Below are positions 42,610 through 51,545 of a stretch of DNA of 64,000 nucleotides, in pieces (within the stretch, counting starts at the first letter, position 1; every line of letters begins with the position of its first letter). Source of the DNA: Acidaminococcaceae bacterium (GTDB lineage: Bacteria; Bacillota; Negativicutes; Acidaminococcales; Acidaminococcaceae); assembly GCA_017405945.1 (NCBI GenBank), contig JAFQZL010000051.1, positions 1-64,000 on the forward strand, written 5' to 3'. Both the position numbers and the translations under genes were made by a program. The notes beneath the pieces were generated by a model, which searched no databases, was not told where the DNA came from, and saw only the letters and a list, made by a program, of their open reading frames with translations.

Positions 42610-43149
42610 TCAGTAATTTTCTGCATGAATCTCAAAATAGGCCTGAGGATGCGCGCATACCGGGCAGATTTCCGGCGCTTTCTCTCCAATCACAATATGT
42701 CCGCAGTTACGGCACTCCCAGACTTTTACGGAACTCTTTTTGAATACTTCCTGCGACTCTACATTTTTCAGCAGCGCGCGATAGCGTTCTTCATGATGCT
42801 TTTCAATGGCGGCCACCATACGGAATTTGGCAGCCAGTTCCTTAAAGCCTTCTGCTTCCGCCGTTTTGGCAAAACCTTCGTACATATCGGTCCATTCGTA
42901 GTTCTCGCCTGCAGCCGCCGCAGCCAGGTTCTCCGCTGTGCTGCCAATCCCTTCCAGTTCCTTGAACCACATCTTTGCGTGTTCTTTTTCATTATCGGCT
43001 GTCTTCAGAAACAGCGCGGAAATCTGCTCAAAACCTTCTTTTTTCGCTTTAGATGCAAAGTAGGTGTATTTGTTCCTTGCCTGGGATTCCCCGGCAAATG
43101 CCGCTTCCAGGTTTTTCTCGGTCTGCGTTCCTGCGTATTTGTTTGCCAT
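42610..43149 (-). CDS. rbr: rubrerythrin, 179 aa
   Basis: This non-haem diiron peroxidase reduces H2O2 in anaerobes. The ferritin-like domain (about 1-140) supplies the diiron ligands ([42 protein letters not shown]). The C-terminal rubredoxin domain has [20 protein letters not shown] (about 145-164). Length is typical for the classical short type. GAGGAGG lies upstream of the ATG, and it is monocistronic, with its own terminator. Confidence 0.95.
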   Translation of the reverse strand: MANKYAGTQTEKNLEAAFAGESQARNKYTYFASKAKKEGFEQISALFLKTADNEKEHAKMWFKELEGIGSTAENLAAAAAGENYEWTDMYEGFAKTAEAEGFKELAAKFRMVAAIEKHHEERYRALLKNVESQEVFKKSSVKVWECRNCGHIVIGEKAPEICPVCAHPQAYFEIHAENY

Positions 43150-43286
43150 GATGATTCCTCCTCAGCTTTTTAATCTCATTTTATACATTATTATAGTTTT
43201 AAGAGATTTGTAATGTAAGAGAAATTATAACGTTGCCAAGTTACTGCTTTTCCCTTAAACATATAACTTATACCTGCCAAAAAGAT

Positions 43287-43646
43287 TTAATGGTGCGTGC
43301 CGTACACTACTTCCACGCCTTTGCTCTCCAGATAGTCTTTCATCTTTTCCACCCAGGGACAGCGTTTTTTCAGTTCCGGATTTTCTTTGTCCTTTTTGTT
43401 GGTACAGCTGCTGAAATGCACCACGTCCACCGGCTCTTCCGCCAGACGGTCCAGTTTTTTCTTCAGCCCCTCGTCATTCTCCACCGTATGCCCGCAGCCG
43501 TTACAGGTCAGGCCGGCAAACAGTTCCAGTTTCTCATCCCCGTAGCGTTCAAATTTTACGGTATGGTTGTTAAAGGATTTCATGCAGGACGCGCCCACAC
43601 AGCGCATGCTTACATCCAGACAGCGGATGATGGCTATTTTTTTCAT
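43287..43646 (-). CDS. CGGC-domain protein, 119 aa
   Basis: The domain shows IAIIRCLDVSMRCVGASCMK, GLTCNGCGHTVENDEGLKKK, VDVVHFSSCTNKK and RCPWVEKMKDYLES. The C-G-G-C signature is varied to CNGC. These small cysteine-rich proteins occur mainly in anaerobes and are thought to bind metal or a cluster. It is next to rubrerythrin in the same direction, 137 bases apart, so a shared redox role is possible but unproven. Confidence 0.8.
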   Translation of the reverse strand: MKKIAIIRCLDVSMRCVGASCMKSFNNHTVKFERYGDEKLELFAGLTCNGCGHTVENDEGLKKKLDRLAEEPVDVVHFSSCTNKKDKENPELKKRCPWVEKMKDYLESKGVEVVYGTHH

Positions 43647-43786
43647 AATGATCCCTCACATACAACGCTTTTTCTGCTTTCAAAAGCAAACATGATAAAA
43701 CCAGTTGATAAAATTGTATGAAAAAAGCTTTAACTAAAAAGTTCACGAAAAGTATACGGCATACTTAAGGAAACGCTGATTAACCC

Positions 43787-45586
43787 TTATCTAAGGGTTT
43801 TTATCTGTTTGCATTTCTTTGCCTCATAGAGTGCCTGGTCCGCCCGCTGGAAAAGCGTCGCGGCGTCGTCTGTTTCAAGCGCTTCGGCAATGCCGATGCT
43901 GGTGGTGAACCGTTCCCCGTCGGGAAGCACGTCTGATTCATAAACGGCTTTTCTGATTCTGCCGGAAACAATTTCTGCCTCCTTATGGTCTGCATTCAGC
44001 AGAATCACCATAAACTCATCGCCGCCCCAGCGGCCTGCCGCATCCGTAGGCCTTGTACTCTTCACTATCGCAGCGGCTACCTCACGCAATGCAATATCGC
44101 CCACGTCATGCCCAAACCGGTCGTTCACTCCTTTAAAGTCATCCACATCCATCATCATAAGCGTCATGTTCTGCAATGCCTGTTTGCGATGCTCGTCACC
44201 CGCATGCAAACGGCTTTCCCTAAACCATTTGATCAGACGGTTCATCACTTTTTCCAGTTCTCTACGGTTCAGCAGAGAAGTCAGCGGATCGATTTTAAAC
44301 TCGCTCCTCTGGAAGTCAATACAGCTCTCAGGAATATTGACACCGCGCTTAATAGCCTGAGCCATCCGTTGGCAACTCCCATAACCGCAGGCAAAGCAAT
44401 TGATTTTCCGGGAAACAGGCGTTTTCTTTTTCAACATTCCGAAAACCGTGTCCAAATCCTCATCTTCAAAGAAGCCGTACACATTTCTGTCCGCATAATT
44501 ACGGGTAAAATCTTCCCAGTCAAGGGTCCTGTCAAAAAAATCATTAGGCGCATACACCACGCTGTCGCGAGTCCGGATAAACTGTTCCTTTTCCTTGCAT
44601 TCCTTCCGCCGGTCTGTTTTCCAGTCTATGTCATCCACGTGCAATTCCTTACCGGTCCCCGAGCCGAGATTACAGCCGCCCCGGCAACTCAGTATATCTA
44701 CCAGGGCCGGGACAACCTGATTTGCATTTTTGCGTTCCAGATACTCCCGAAGATAGGAAAAAGACCGTTGCGTACCGTCGATTTGCCGGATCCACAGATT
44801 CGGTTCCACGATTCGGACGGTTTCAGTCAGGCCTCCCGGGCGGCTGTAAACATGCCCTATACCGGAAGGCATTCCCTCAAAACCGGCCGGGGGATAATCC
44901 TCCAGCCTGATCCCTTCAGTTTCCAGTTTTTTCCAAAGCTTGTCAAACGTAACGTTATACTGCACAAGCCCGCCGGTTTCCAAATCTTCAATTTCCTGAA
45001 GCTTTCCGATACATGGTGAAAGGAAAGCAAGTTTTCCCGTAAATCCCTGGTACTTGCGAAGAAAGATAGCCAGACAGATGAGGGGGCTCTGAACCGGAGC
45101 CAGGTTTTCGATAAGTTCGGGACAGTATTTTTCACAATAATTCACGATGGGCGGACATGGCTGGGTAATCAGCGAATGGAGATTTTTCGCTTTTGCTGCC
45201 TTTAACATCGCCCAGGTAGCGATATCGGCGCCAAGCGAAACGTCATAAATATGCTCCACGCCCAATGATTTAAGCCAGCCGAACAGTTTTTCCGGTTCCG
45301 GGAAATTGGTAAGAAGCGCCGGTGCCACCGCTACACTGACAGGTTCGCCGCCCTGGGCAGAAAGATCTCGGAAAAAACGTTCCGTGTCGTCCAAATAGTC
45401 CCGGGCGTTATGGTTGCATGCAACAACACAGGAACCGCACTGTATGCAATAATTGTTATCCAGCATAACTTTGCGGGAGCCATCCCGGGCCATGTAGACC
45501 CGGTTGGCCATATCCACAGGACATACTGAGATACATTTGTTGCAGCCTGTACAATTTTCTTCTATCGTGAATATATACTGTTTCAT
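43787..45586 (-). CDS. sensory [FeFe]-hydrogenase-like protein fused to a GGDEF diguanylate cyclase, 599 aa
   Basis: Domains in order: 2[4Fe-4S] ferredoxin (about 10-62; CTGCNKCISVCP, CIQCGSCVVACN), H-cluster domain (about 80-330), a four-cysteine Fe-S domain (about 395-425; INCFACGYGSCQRMAQAIK), and GGDEF (about 435-595). The H-cluster ligands are kept: TQPCPPIVNY (L1), LSPCIGKLQEI (L2), LSCRGGCNLGSG (L3). The proton-transfer Cys next to the L1 ligand is Pro, as expected for sensory and not catalytic enzymes. GGDEF is intact (521-525) and an RPTD inhibitory site (512-515) precedes it. This suggests H2 or redox control of c-di-GMP synthesis (inference). Confidence 0.88.
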   Translation of the reverse strand: MKQYIFTIEENCTGCNKCISVCPVDMANRVYMARDGSRKVMLDNNYCIQCGSCVVACNHNARDYLDDTERFFRDLSAQGGEPVSVAVAPALLTNFPEPEKLFGWLKSLGVEHIYDVSLGADIATWAMLKAAKAKNLHSLITQPCPPIVNYCEKYCPELIENLAPVQSPLICLAIFLRKYQGFTGKLAFLSPCIGKLQEIEDLETGGLVQYNVTFDKLWKKLETEGIRLEDYPPAGFEGMPSGIGHVYSRPGGLTETVRIVEPNLWIRQIDGTQRSFSYLREYLERKNANQVVPALVDILSCRGGCNLGSGTGKELHVDDIDWKTDRRKECKEKEQFIRTRDSVVYAPNDFFDRTLDWEDFTRNYADRNVYGFFEDEDLDTVFGMLKKKTPVSRKINCFACGYGSCQRMAQAIKRGVNIPESCIDFQRSEFKIDPLTSLLNRRELEKVMNRLIKWFRESRLHAGDEHRKQALQNMTLMMMDVDDFKGVNDRFGHDVGDIALREVAAAIVKSTRPTDAAGRWGGDEFMVILLNADHKEAEIVSGRIRKAVYESDVLPDGERFTTSIGIAEALETDDAATLFQRADQALYEAKKCKQIKTLR

Positions 45587-45643
45587 TAGGCATTCCTCTT
45601 TTAATTACAAAGATTTCTGCACACGAACAATCTGATATACCTC

Positions 45644-46756
45644 TTACAGATTATTCTCTTTCTTAAACTGTGCCAGAAGTTCCAGCACTTTTACCTTCAT
45701 GTCGCCGCCTTCTGCAAAACGTGCCACATTGCCGTTCACGCCGTCGATCATAGCCTGGGCCCGGTCTTCCTGCATCTGCATGATGTTGGCAACCGGTTTC
45801 AGCAGGTCTGCATATTTACCGTTCATGTCGCCGTTGGCTTTTTTGATTTCCGCCAGAGCGTTCTTGCCGAGATCAAGCAGCGCTGCTTTGTCAATGGTAC
45901 CGGAGTTGATGGAATCCGCTAATTTCTTCAGGGTTGCTTCGTTTTTATCTGCGAAAGCCACAAAGTCTTTCACAAAACCAGCTTTGTCAGCCGCGTCACC
46001 CGCAACAGCGCCTGCAACAGCACCGGCCAGTTTCTTCATATCCCAGCCCTGGGGTTTCAGTTTTTCAAAAATACCGTTCAGGTCCAGGCCTTCCAGACCT
46101 TTCACGCCATCGCCCCATACCAGTGATTTGACAGCTTCTTTCGCTGCCGCGAAGCTGAATGCGCCGTCTTTATTTTCCAGAATGGCCTCTTTGTTCAGGG
46201 CAACCTTGCCGTTGGCATAGTCAAAGGCTACGTTTTCAAAACCCAGAGCCTTTCCGCCTTCACCAATCTTCATAATCCAGGCATACGCTTTTTTGCCCAG
46301 GTCGTCTGTTACAACGTCTTTCGGATCATAGTAACCGGTGATTTTGCCGGCTGCGTCTTTGATCGCTACCCAGCCGTTCTTTTCCATGTCTTCCAGCTTG
46401 AAAGTCTTGGGATCAATGTTCAGGTTGCCTGCAGCCAGACCGCGGCTGATCTTTTCAGATAACCCGGTGGCCTTGCCCATCAGGTCGGCTACGTCTTTTT
46501 CCGCAGCTGCATTGCCTTTTGCCGCTTCTTTCAGCTTGGCAATCTTGTCCATCAGGCCTTTGAAACCTTCCGTCGCCTTCTTGGCAGCATCGCCCTTCAG
46601 TTCATCGGCGGCCAGCTTATCCACATTGCCCAGCAGGGTGCCGATTTCCGTTTTGAGGCCTTTGATCAGCTCTGCCTTCTTGTCGCCTCCGCCGCAGCCC
46701 GCGACCATAGACAGGGACAGCAGCATGGCCATCACAACCATCAAAAATTTCTTCAC
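45644..46756 (-). CDS. putative lipoprotein, 370 aa, unknown function
   Basis: A signal peptide with lipobox (SMVAGC, Cys about 21) is followed by a Gly and a Lys-rich helical region with many alanines (about 25-120), then a mixed domain with WVAIKDAAGKITGYYDPKDV and further helices (about 230-370). No family is recognised. The composition is rich in Ala, Lys, Gly and Asp, which is common in abundant surface lipoproteins of Gram-negative-type Firmicutes. It lies 57 bases before the hydrogenase fusion gene and may share its transcript. Confidence 0.68.
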   Translation of the reverse strand: MKKFLMVVMAMLLSLSMVAGCGGGDKKAELIKGLKTEIGTLLGNVDKLAADELKGDAAKKATEGFKGLMDKIAKLKEAAKGNAAAEKDVADLMGKATGLSEKISRGLAAGNLNIDPKTFKLEDMEKNGWVAIKDAAGKITGYYDPKDVVTDDLGKKAYAWIMKIGEGGKALGFENVAFDYANGKVALNKEAILENKDGAFSFAAAKEAVKSLVWGDGVKGLEGLDLNGIFEKLKPQGWDMKKLAGAVAGAVAGDAADKAGFVKDFVAFADKNEATLKKLADSINSGTIDKAALLDLGKNALAEIKKANGDMNGKYADLLKPVANIMQMQEDRAQAMIDGVNGNVARFAEGGDMKVKVLELLAQFKKENNL

Positions 46757-46851
46757 AATACTTCCTCCTTTTTAATTTTATTACAGGAACTTATCTCTTG
46801 TTTCTGTATTTATATTTTACCACTTCTGCAAAAAAATAAAAACTCCTTACA

Positions 46852-47565
46852 TCAAAGCTTTTCCATTTCCGCATCCGCCAGTTCGCAGAAAAGTTCCTTC
46901 CCTTCCTTGTAGGAAGAAAAACGGCCGGTCACGATGATCGGCTCATCCGGTTTCGGATAATTCTCCGGATACCTGTGCTTTCCTTTCCGGGAAAATTCCA
47001 TACCGGTAGAACAGCAGGCCGTCGCATCCATAACCACACAGCCGAAATAATGTTTTCCCGTTTTTTCGTCATAATAATGGCCGAAGGTACCCTGCATGCG
47101 GACGACTTTTCCTTTATATTTATCCGGTTCTTTCAGCATGTTGTAAATCTGGGTGTACATCATGGTTTTATCCATCCGGCTGAAATCGTAATCCACCTTC
47201 TTATAAGTGGGATGTAAATCATACACGTCACGGCGGACCGTACTCTTTTCCAGTTCCTTCATCTTTTGGGCGCTGACAGGCGCATCAGCGCCCTGCCAGT
47301 TTTGTGCGCCGGGCGCCTCTCTGCCTGTTTTATCGCCGGCATCTATTTGTTTATCCGCCGTCTCTTTTCCGGCATTCACATTTCCATTTTGGCGGTCTGC
47401 TTCCGCCTTTTTCTGCTGCAGCACCGCGTCCACGCTGTTTTGTTTAGGCGGAATGAAACCGCCCGCCTTTTTATCGTTACTGCTTCCTCCGCAACCACTC
47501 ACTAACAGGAGCAACAAAGACCAGATAAGCATTACAGTGAAGAACTGTGCTGTTTTATCTTTCAA
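46852..47565 (-). CDS. putative lipoprotein of the zinc operon, about 237 aa
   Basis: A signal sequence (FTVMLIWSLLLLLVSGC, lipobox Cys about 25) is followed by a disordered, charged linker and a C-terminal OB-fold-like domain (about 140-237: MLKEPDKYKGKVVRMQGTFG, HYFGCVVMDATACCS, PIIVTGRFSSYKE). I start at TTG 47565 because AGGAGGTG lies just before it; the ATG at about 47535 is an alternative. It is 69 bases after znuB in the same direction, so it is likely an extra surface component of zinc uptake. The CC pair might bind metal (inference). Confidence 0.68.
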   Translation of the reverse strand: MKDKTAQFFTVMLIWSLLLLLVSGCGGSSNDKKAGGFIPPKQNSVDAVLQQKKAEADRQNGNVNAGKETADKQIDAGDKTGREAPGAQNWQGADAPVSAQKMKELEKSTVRRDVYDLHPTYKKVDYDFSRMDKTMMYTQIYNMLKEPDKYKGKVVRMQGTFGHYYDEKTGKHYFGCVVMDATACCSTGMEFSRKGKHRYPENYPKPDEPIIVTGRFSSYKEGKELFCELADAEMEKL

Positions 47566-47633
47566 GTTCGCACCTCCTGAAAAGCATCTCAACTGCTGAA
47601 ATATACCGTATTATTTAACAATATGCTTCCTTA

Positions 47634-48482
47634 TCACCCACCGTTTTTTAAAGAGCCTGTAACGTAAAACGCACCAAACGCCAGCATATCAATCATGACG
47701 ACGGTAGCGCCCACAGGCGTGCCTGCCAGTATGGACAAAACGATGCCCGCAAAGGCGCAAACCACGGAAAAAAGGGCCGAGCATAGGATCACCGATTTAA
47801 AACTGTTAAAAATGCGCATGGCTGACAGGGCCGGAAAGATGACCAGCGCCGAAATAAGCAACGAGCCCACCAGGTTCATGGCCAGCACGATGATCACCGC
47901 GATCAGTACCGCCAGCAGCAGGTTACAGGTTCCCACCGGCGTGCCCGCAGCCCGGGCAAAGTTTTCGTCAAAGGTAACCGCAAAAATCTTGTTGTAGAAA
48001 AGAACGAACACGCCGATTACCACCGCCGACAGCACGCCGCACATTCCCACCTGCGTCTTCGTCAGTGTCAAAATCGAAGTGGAACCGAACAGGGTGGTAC
48101 AGACGTCGCCGGAAACATTGGCAGAGGAAGAGAATACATTCATCAGAAGATAACCCACGGCCAGCGCTCCCACGGAAATCATGGCAATGGCTGCGTCCCC
48201 TTTAATCTTCGCGTTCTGTCCCGTGCGCAACAGTAAGATAGCAAAGGCCACTGTGACCAGCAGGATAAAGGGCATGTCATCGGTAAAACCCGCCACCGCT
48301 GCCACTGCCATGGCCCCGAAAGCCACATGGGACAGACCATCCCCAATAAAAGAATAGCGTTTCAGCACCAGCGTCACACCCAGCATAGAAGAACACAGGG
48401 CAATCAGCACCCCCACAATAAGGGCGTTGACCACGAAAGAATATTGAAAATACATAAACAGTTTATCTGCAATTGCGCTCAT
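47634..48482 (-). CDS. znuB: zinc/manganese ABC transporter permease, 282 aa
   Basis: A membrane permease of the metal ABC-3 family with about eight hydrophobic segments. Signatures are SSMLGVTLVLKRYSFIGDGL, SHVAFGAMAVAAVAGF, and the cytoplasmic loop ending AMRIFNSFKSVILCSALFSV. It is translated from the ATG at 48482, with GAAAGG upstream; a GTG two codons earlier is less likely. It lies in the operon znuA-znuC-znuB, 15 bases after znuC. Metal choice (zinc over manganese) rests on the His-rich ZnuA. Confidence 0.9.
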   Translation of the reverse strand: MSAIADKLFMYFQYSFVVNALIVGVLIALCSSMLGVTLVLKRYSFIGDGLSHVAFGAMAVAAVAGFTDDMPFILLVTVAFAILLLRTGQNAKIKGDAAIAMISVGALAVGYLLMNVFSSSANVSGDVCTTLFGSTSILTLTKTQVGMCGVLSAVVIGVFVLFYNKIFAVTFDENFARAAGTPVGTCNLLLAVLIAVIIVLAMNLVGSLLISALVIFPALSAMRIFNSFKSVILCSALFSVVCAFAGIVLSILAGTPVGATVVMIDMLAFGAFYVTGSLKNGG

Positions 48483-48497
48483 AACCACAAACCTTTC

Positions 48498-49199
48498 TCA
48501 TTCCGGCTGTAAAAATGTGTTTCCAAAACGTGACCGGCGGTATTCTTCCACCGTGCCGAAAAAGTATTCCCTGTCCATATGCAGGATGTGCGTGGCATAG
48601 GGGATTGCCTCCAGTACATCGTGAGAAATCATGATGACGGTAATTCCCATTTCCCGGTTGATGCGCTCCACCAGCCGGTACATGGTTTCCGCCATCTTTG
48701 GATCCAGTCCCGAAACCGGCTCGTCCAGCACCAGCATTTTATCTGAAGCGCACAGGGCCCGGGCCAGCAAAACCCGCTGCTGCTGTCCTCCGGAAAGATC
48801 CCGGTAGCAGGTCCGGGCCAGCGGTATAATTTCCAGCTGTTCCATGGCATTTTTCGCAATCTGTTTTTCCTCACGGTTGTAAAAGGGCCGCAGACCGCAG
48901 CGCCCCTGACAGCCCGAAAGAACCACTTCCCACACGGAAGCGGGAAAATCCCGTTGCACAAAAGTCTGCTGGGGCAGGTACCCGATTTCGTTTTGTTGGA
49001 GTCCGCCGCCAAATGTAATCTTGCCTGCCAGTGGTTTCTGCAACCCCAACAGCGTACGCAGCAGCGTACTTTTGCCTGCGCCGTTCTCGCCTACGATACA
49101 TAAGTAATCCCCTTTTTCTACGGTAAACGACAGCCCGTCCACCAGAACGCCGGCGCCATATCCTAATTTTAAATTTTCACAAATAATCTGCGCTTCCAT
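48498..49199 (-). CDS. znuC: zinc ABC transporter ATP-binding protein, 233 aa
   Basis: This ATPase powers ZnuB. Walker A is CIVGENGAGKSTLLRTLLG (about 34-52), the signature is DLSGGQQQRVLLARAL (about 135-150), Walker B is KMLVLDEPVSGLDPKMAE, and the switch His is in VIMISHDVLEA. Length fits single-domain metal transport ATPases. It lies between znuA and znuB, 21 bases after znuA. Confidence 0.93.
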   Translation of the reverse strand: MEAQIICENLKLGYGAGVLVDGLSFTVEKGDYLCIVGENGAGKSTLLRTLLGLQKPLAGKITFGGGLQQNEIGYLPQQTFVQRDFPASVWEVVLSGCQGRCGLRPFYNREEKQIAKNAMEQLEIIPLARTCYRDLSGGQQQRVLLARALCASDKMLVLDEPVSGLDPKMAETMYRLVERINREMGITVIMISHDVLEAIPYATHILHMDREYFFGTVEEYRRSRFGNTFLQPE

Positions 49200-49220
49200 A
49201 ATCTATTCCCAACTATTTAT

Positions 49221-50324
49221 TCATTTCGACTGCAGCGCTTCCCGCAACACGTTCAGATTCTGTTCCATGACTGCAAGATACGTAATGCCTTTTTTGATTT
49301 CCTCTTCGGTTACAGACTGCATGGAGTTCAGCACCAGCACCTTCTGTTTTTTTGCCTTTGTATTTTCCACAATGGTCTGCGCCAGCTTATGCTGCCGACC
49401 CTCAATGGTAAGGACCGCAGGCAGTTTCAGCTCGTCCGTCTTCTTCGCCAGAAAAGCTACGGTTGCGAAGCTGGCTTCCGTTTCCGCCGAGCAGCCGTTG
49501 AATGCCGCGTAATATTGTAAGCCGTAATCGTCTGTAAGATAACGGAACGGGAACCGGTCGCCGAAGAGAACCGTTTTCACCGGCGCCTTCGTTACTGTTT
49601 CTTTATATTTTGCATCCAAAGCCGCCAGCTTTTTATTGTAGGCATCACAGTTGGCACGATACACTGCGGCATTTTTCTGATCTGAAGCCGCCAGTTCTTC
49701 CGCTATGGCCTTGCAGATAATGTCCGCGTTTTTCAGCGACAGCCACACATGCTCGTCATATTCCGGCTGTTCATGATGTTCTTGGCCGTCGTGTTTATCC
49801 TTGTCGTGTTCCTTTTCATGTTCATGCTTTTCATCCTGTTTGTCTTTGTCATGATGTGCCTTCCCATCCTTATCATGATCGTGGTGGTCATGTTTTTCCA
49901 TGCCTTCCACGGCTTCTTCAATTTTTGTCCGGCTCCCCAGCAGTTTCATCAGATTGATGACCTTCCGTTTCGGGTTGCCGCCTTGCTTTAACGCTTTGTC
50001 CACCCACTTGTCCGACTCTCCGCCCACATAGATGAACAGATCGCAGCCGGCAATTTTTAAAATGTCTTCCGCGCTGGGCTGGTAACTGTGCATGTCCACG
50101 CCCTTTTTCGCCAATAATGTAAGTTCCGCGTCTTTTTCATGACTGCCTAACAGCTCTTTTGTCCAACTGTATTCAGGGAAAATCGTAGTGACGATTCTCA
50201 GTTTCGACGCATCCGTGCCCGGCGCCCCGGATTTTTTCGCAGAGTCATTTTCAGACCCTCCGCAGCCGGAAACTCCGGCAGCCAACATCAGCACTATCAG
50301 AAAAAACACAAAAATACGTTTCAT
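49221..50324 (-). CDS. znuA: zinc-binding lipoprotein of the ABC transporter, 367 aa
   Basis: This is the surface-bound zinc receptor. The signal peptide ends in a lipobox (AAGVSGC, Cys about 21). Cluster A-I folds with metal ligands in VDMHSYQPSAED and EYDEHVWLSLKNAD. A long His/Asp/Lys-rich loop (about 145-195: MEKHDHHDHDKDGKAHHDK and following) can bind zinc and is typical of ZnuA/AdcA. FGDRFPFRYLTDDYGL replaces the classical H-x-A-F-x-Y-F motif, a variant I recall from clostridial homologues. Start at 50324 because the seven upstream codons overlap the ribosome site. Confidence 0.9.
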   Translation of the reverse strand: MKRIFVFFLIVLMLAAGVSGCGGSENDSAKKSGAPGTDASKLRIVTTIFPEYSWTKELLGSHEKDAELTLLAKKGVDMHSYQPSAEDILKIAGCDLFIYVGGESDKWVDKALKQGGNPKRKVINLMKLLGSRTKIEEAVEGMEKHDHHDHDKDGKAHHDKDKQDEKHEHEKEHDKDKHDGQEHHEQPEYDEHVWLSLKNADIICKAIAEELAASDQKNAAVYRANCDAYNKKLAALDAKYKETVTKAPVKTVLFGDRFPFRYLTDDYGLQYYAAFNGCSAETEASFATVAFLAKKTDELKLPAVLTIEGRQHKLAQTIVENTKAKKQKVLVLNSMQSVTEEEIKKGITYLAVMEQNLNVLREALQSK

Positions 50325-50377
50325 CGTTACAATCCCCCCACACATTTGAATACATCAGCAAATAAAAAACTGTCCGT

Positions 50378-50411
50378 AAAACAGAAGAAACCGCCGAAAT
50401 CATTCGACGGT
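50378..50411 (-). terminator. hairpin in the leader of the zinc operon
   Basis: ACCGTCGAA/TTCGGCGGT (one G-T pair, 4-base loop) is followed on the minus strand by TTTCTTCTGTTTTAC, just before znuA. It lies after a first terminator (50480-50507), so it may be a tandem terminator or an attenuator for znuA. No Zur box could be identified by eye. Confidence 0.5.
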
Positions 50412-50479
50412 TTTTGTAACACATGCTGTGTTGCAGCATTGACTAATTTAAAGTTTTGCAGTCCTTTATCTAAAATAGA

Positions 50480-50507
50480 GAAAGCCGACAATGCTTCATC
50501 GGCTTTC
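50480..50507 (-). terminator. terminator of the acid phosphatase gene
   Basis: The stem GAAAGCCGA/TCGGCTTTC with a 10-base loop is followed by TCTATTTTAG on the minus strand. It is 40 bases past the phosphatase stop. Confidence 0.75.
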
Positions 50508-50547
50508 TTTAATCACATTATATCACTCTTGTCAAGAGGAATTTCTT

Positions 50548-51390
50548 TTACTTTTCTGCCCAGGCATTTCTCGTTGCAGTTTTCTGCCACAGGGCGCGGT
50601 TTTCTTCCGTATCTTCCGGTTCCGACTGACCGAAGATCGCGGCAATCCAATGACCGTCGGTAGGATTCGGCATAATAATGTATTTTGTACCAAATAAATC
50701 CTTATCCATGGCTGTCATAAGATTCCGTTCTTCGAAATCCTTTTTGATGTAATACTTTCTCTGAAAATCGTTCAGGCTGTCGCCCAGCTTAACAATTACA
50801 TTATATTTTTCCGCAATTTCTTTCTGACGCGGCTCTTTGTTGGAAGTATCTACCAATACCGTGAGGTGCTCTTTGTCTGCATACGGAAAGCCCAGCGCCT
50901 GCAAATTACCCAGCGCCATTTCATAGGTGCCCTCGCCCTGATCGCGGCTGGTCACATAAAAGACTTCCACGCCTTTTTCCCTGCAGTGGTTCAGAAAATC
51001 CAGCGCGCCGGGAGCCGGGAGCAGGCTGTTGGTAGGAATATATTTATCCCACACCGGGTCATTGAAAAACTCTTCGCCGTTAGCGATCAGGTGTGCCCAG
51101 TACCGGTCATGGATTACAACGGTATCATCCATATCCGTGATAACCGCCAGCGGTTTGTCTTTTTTCTTTTTCTTTGCCACAGCTTCATCGACATATTTCT
51201 GAGCGATATTGAAGCCCTGATAATACAGTGCGCGGTATTCTGCTGCAGTCTGCTTCCAAACTGCAGCCATAGTCAGTATGTTGCTCTTCGTTACAGGCTG
51301 CAGCTCTGCTGCGGAAGCCACGGTTACTTCACTGCTAATGCCAAAGCTTAAAACTGTTGCTGCCAATGCGGATACTAATAACTTTTTCAT
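50548..51390 (-). CDS. class C (e(P4)-like) acid phosphatase/5'-nucleotidase, 280 aa
   Basis: This secreted HAD-type phosphatase hydrolyses nucleotide phosphates outside the cytoplasmic membrane. The signal peptide ends near TVASAAE; the usual lipobox of e(P4) is absent, so it should be periplasmic. Catalytic motif I is VITDMDDTVVIHDRYWA (D-x-D-x-T, about 83-99); motif II is in FYVTSRDQ, and motif III is VIVKLGDSLNDF. A KKKKKD stretch before motif I is unusual. The gene is monocistronic, with its own terminator. Confidence 0.87.
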   Translation of the reverse strand: MKKLLVSALAATVLSFGISSEVTVASAAELQPVTKSNILTMAAVWKQTAAEYRALYYQGFNIAQKYVDEAVAKKKKKDKPLAVITDMDDTVVIHDRYWAHLIANGEEFFNDPVWDKYIPTNSLLPAPGALDFLNHCREKGVEVFYVTSRDQGEGTYEMALGNLQALGFPYADKEHLTVLVDTSNKEPRQKEIAEKYNVIVKLGDSLNDFQRKYYIKKDFEERNLMTAMDKDLFGTKYIIMPNPTDGHWIAAIFGQSEPEDTEENRALWQKTATRNAWAEK

Positions 51391-51545
51391 AAAATCTCCC
51401 CTTCCGGATAATTCAACTGCTTACTGCATCAATCATCCATCAACAGATATCGTGAACTGTAATAACTTCTTACAGTTCGAACCGAACCCTGTTCTATTTT
51501 AACATATCAGAAGAAAAGACGGCAAACACTTTGACCCCTTACTGC

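Noticed and set aside
43782..43799. Hairpin AACCCTTA/TAAGGGTT at the end of the hydrogenase fusion gene as a terminator
   Set aside because: It overlaps the coding end and no T-run follows on the minus strand, so I did not list it as a feature.
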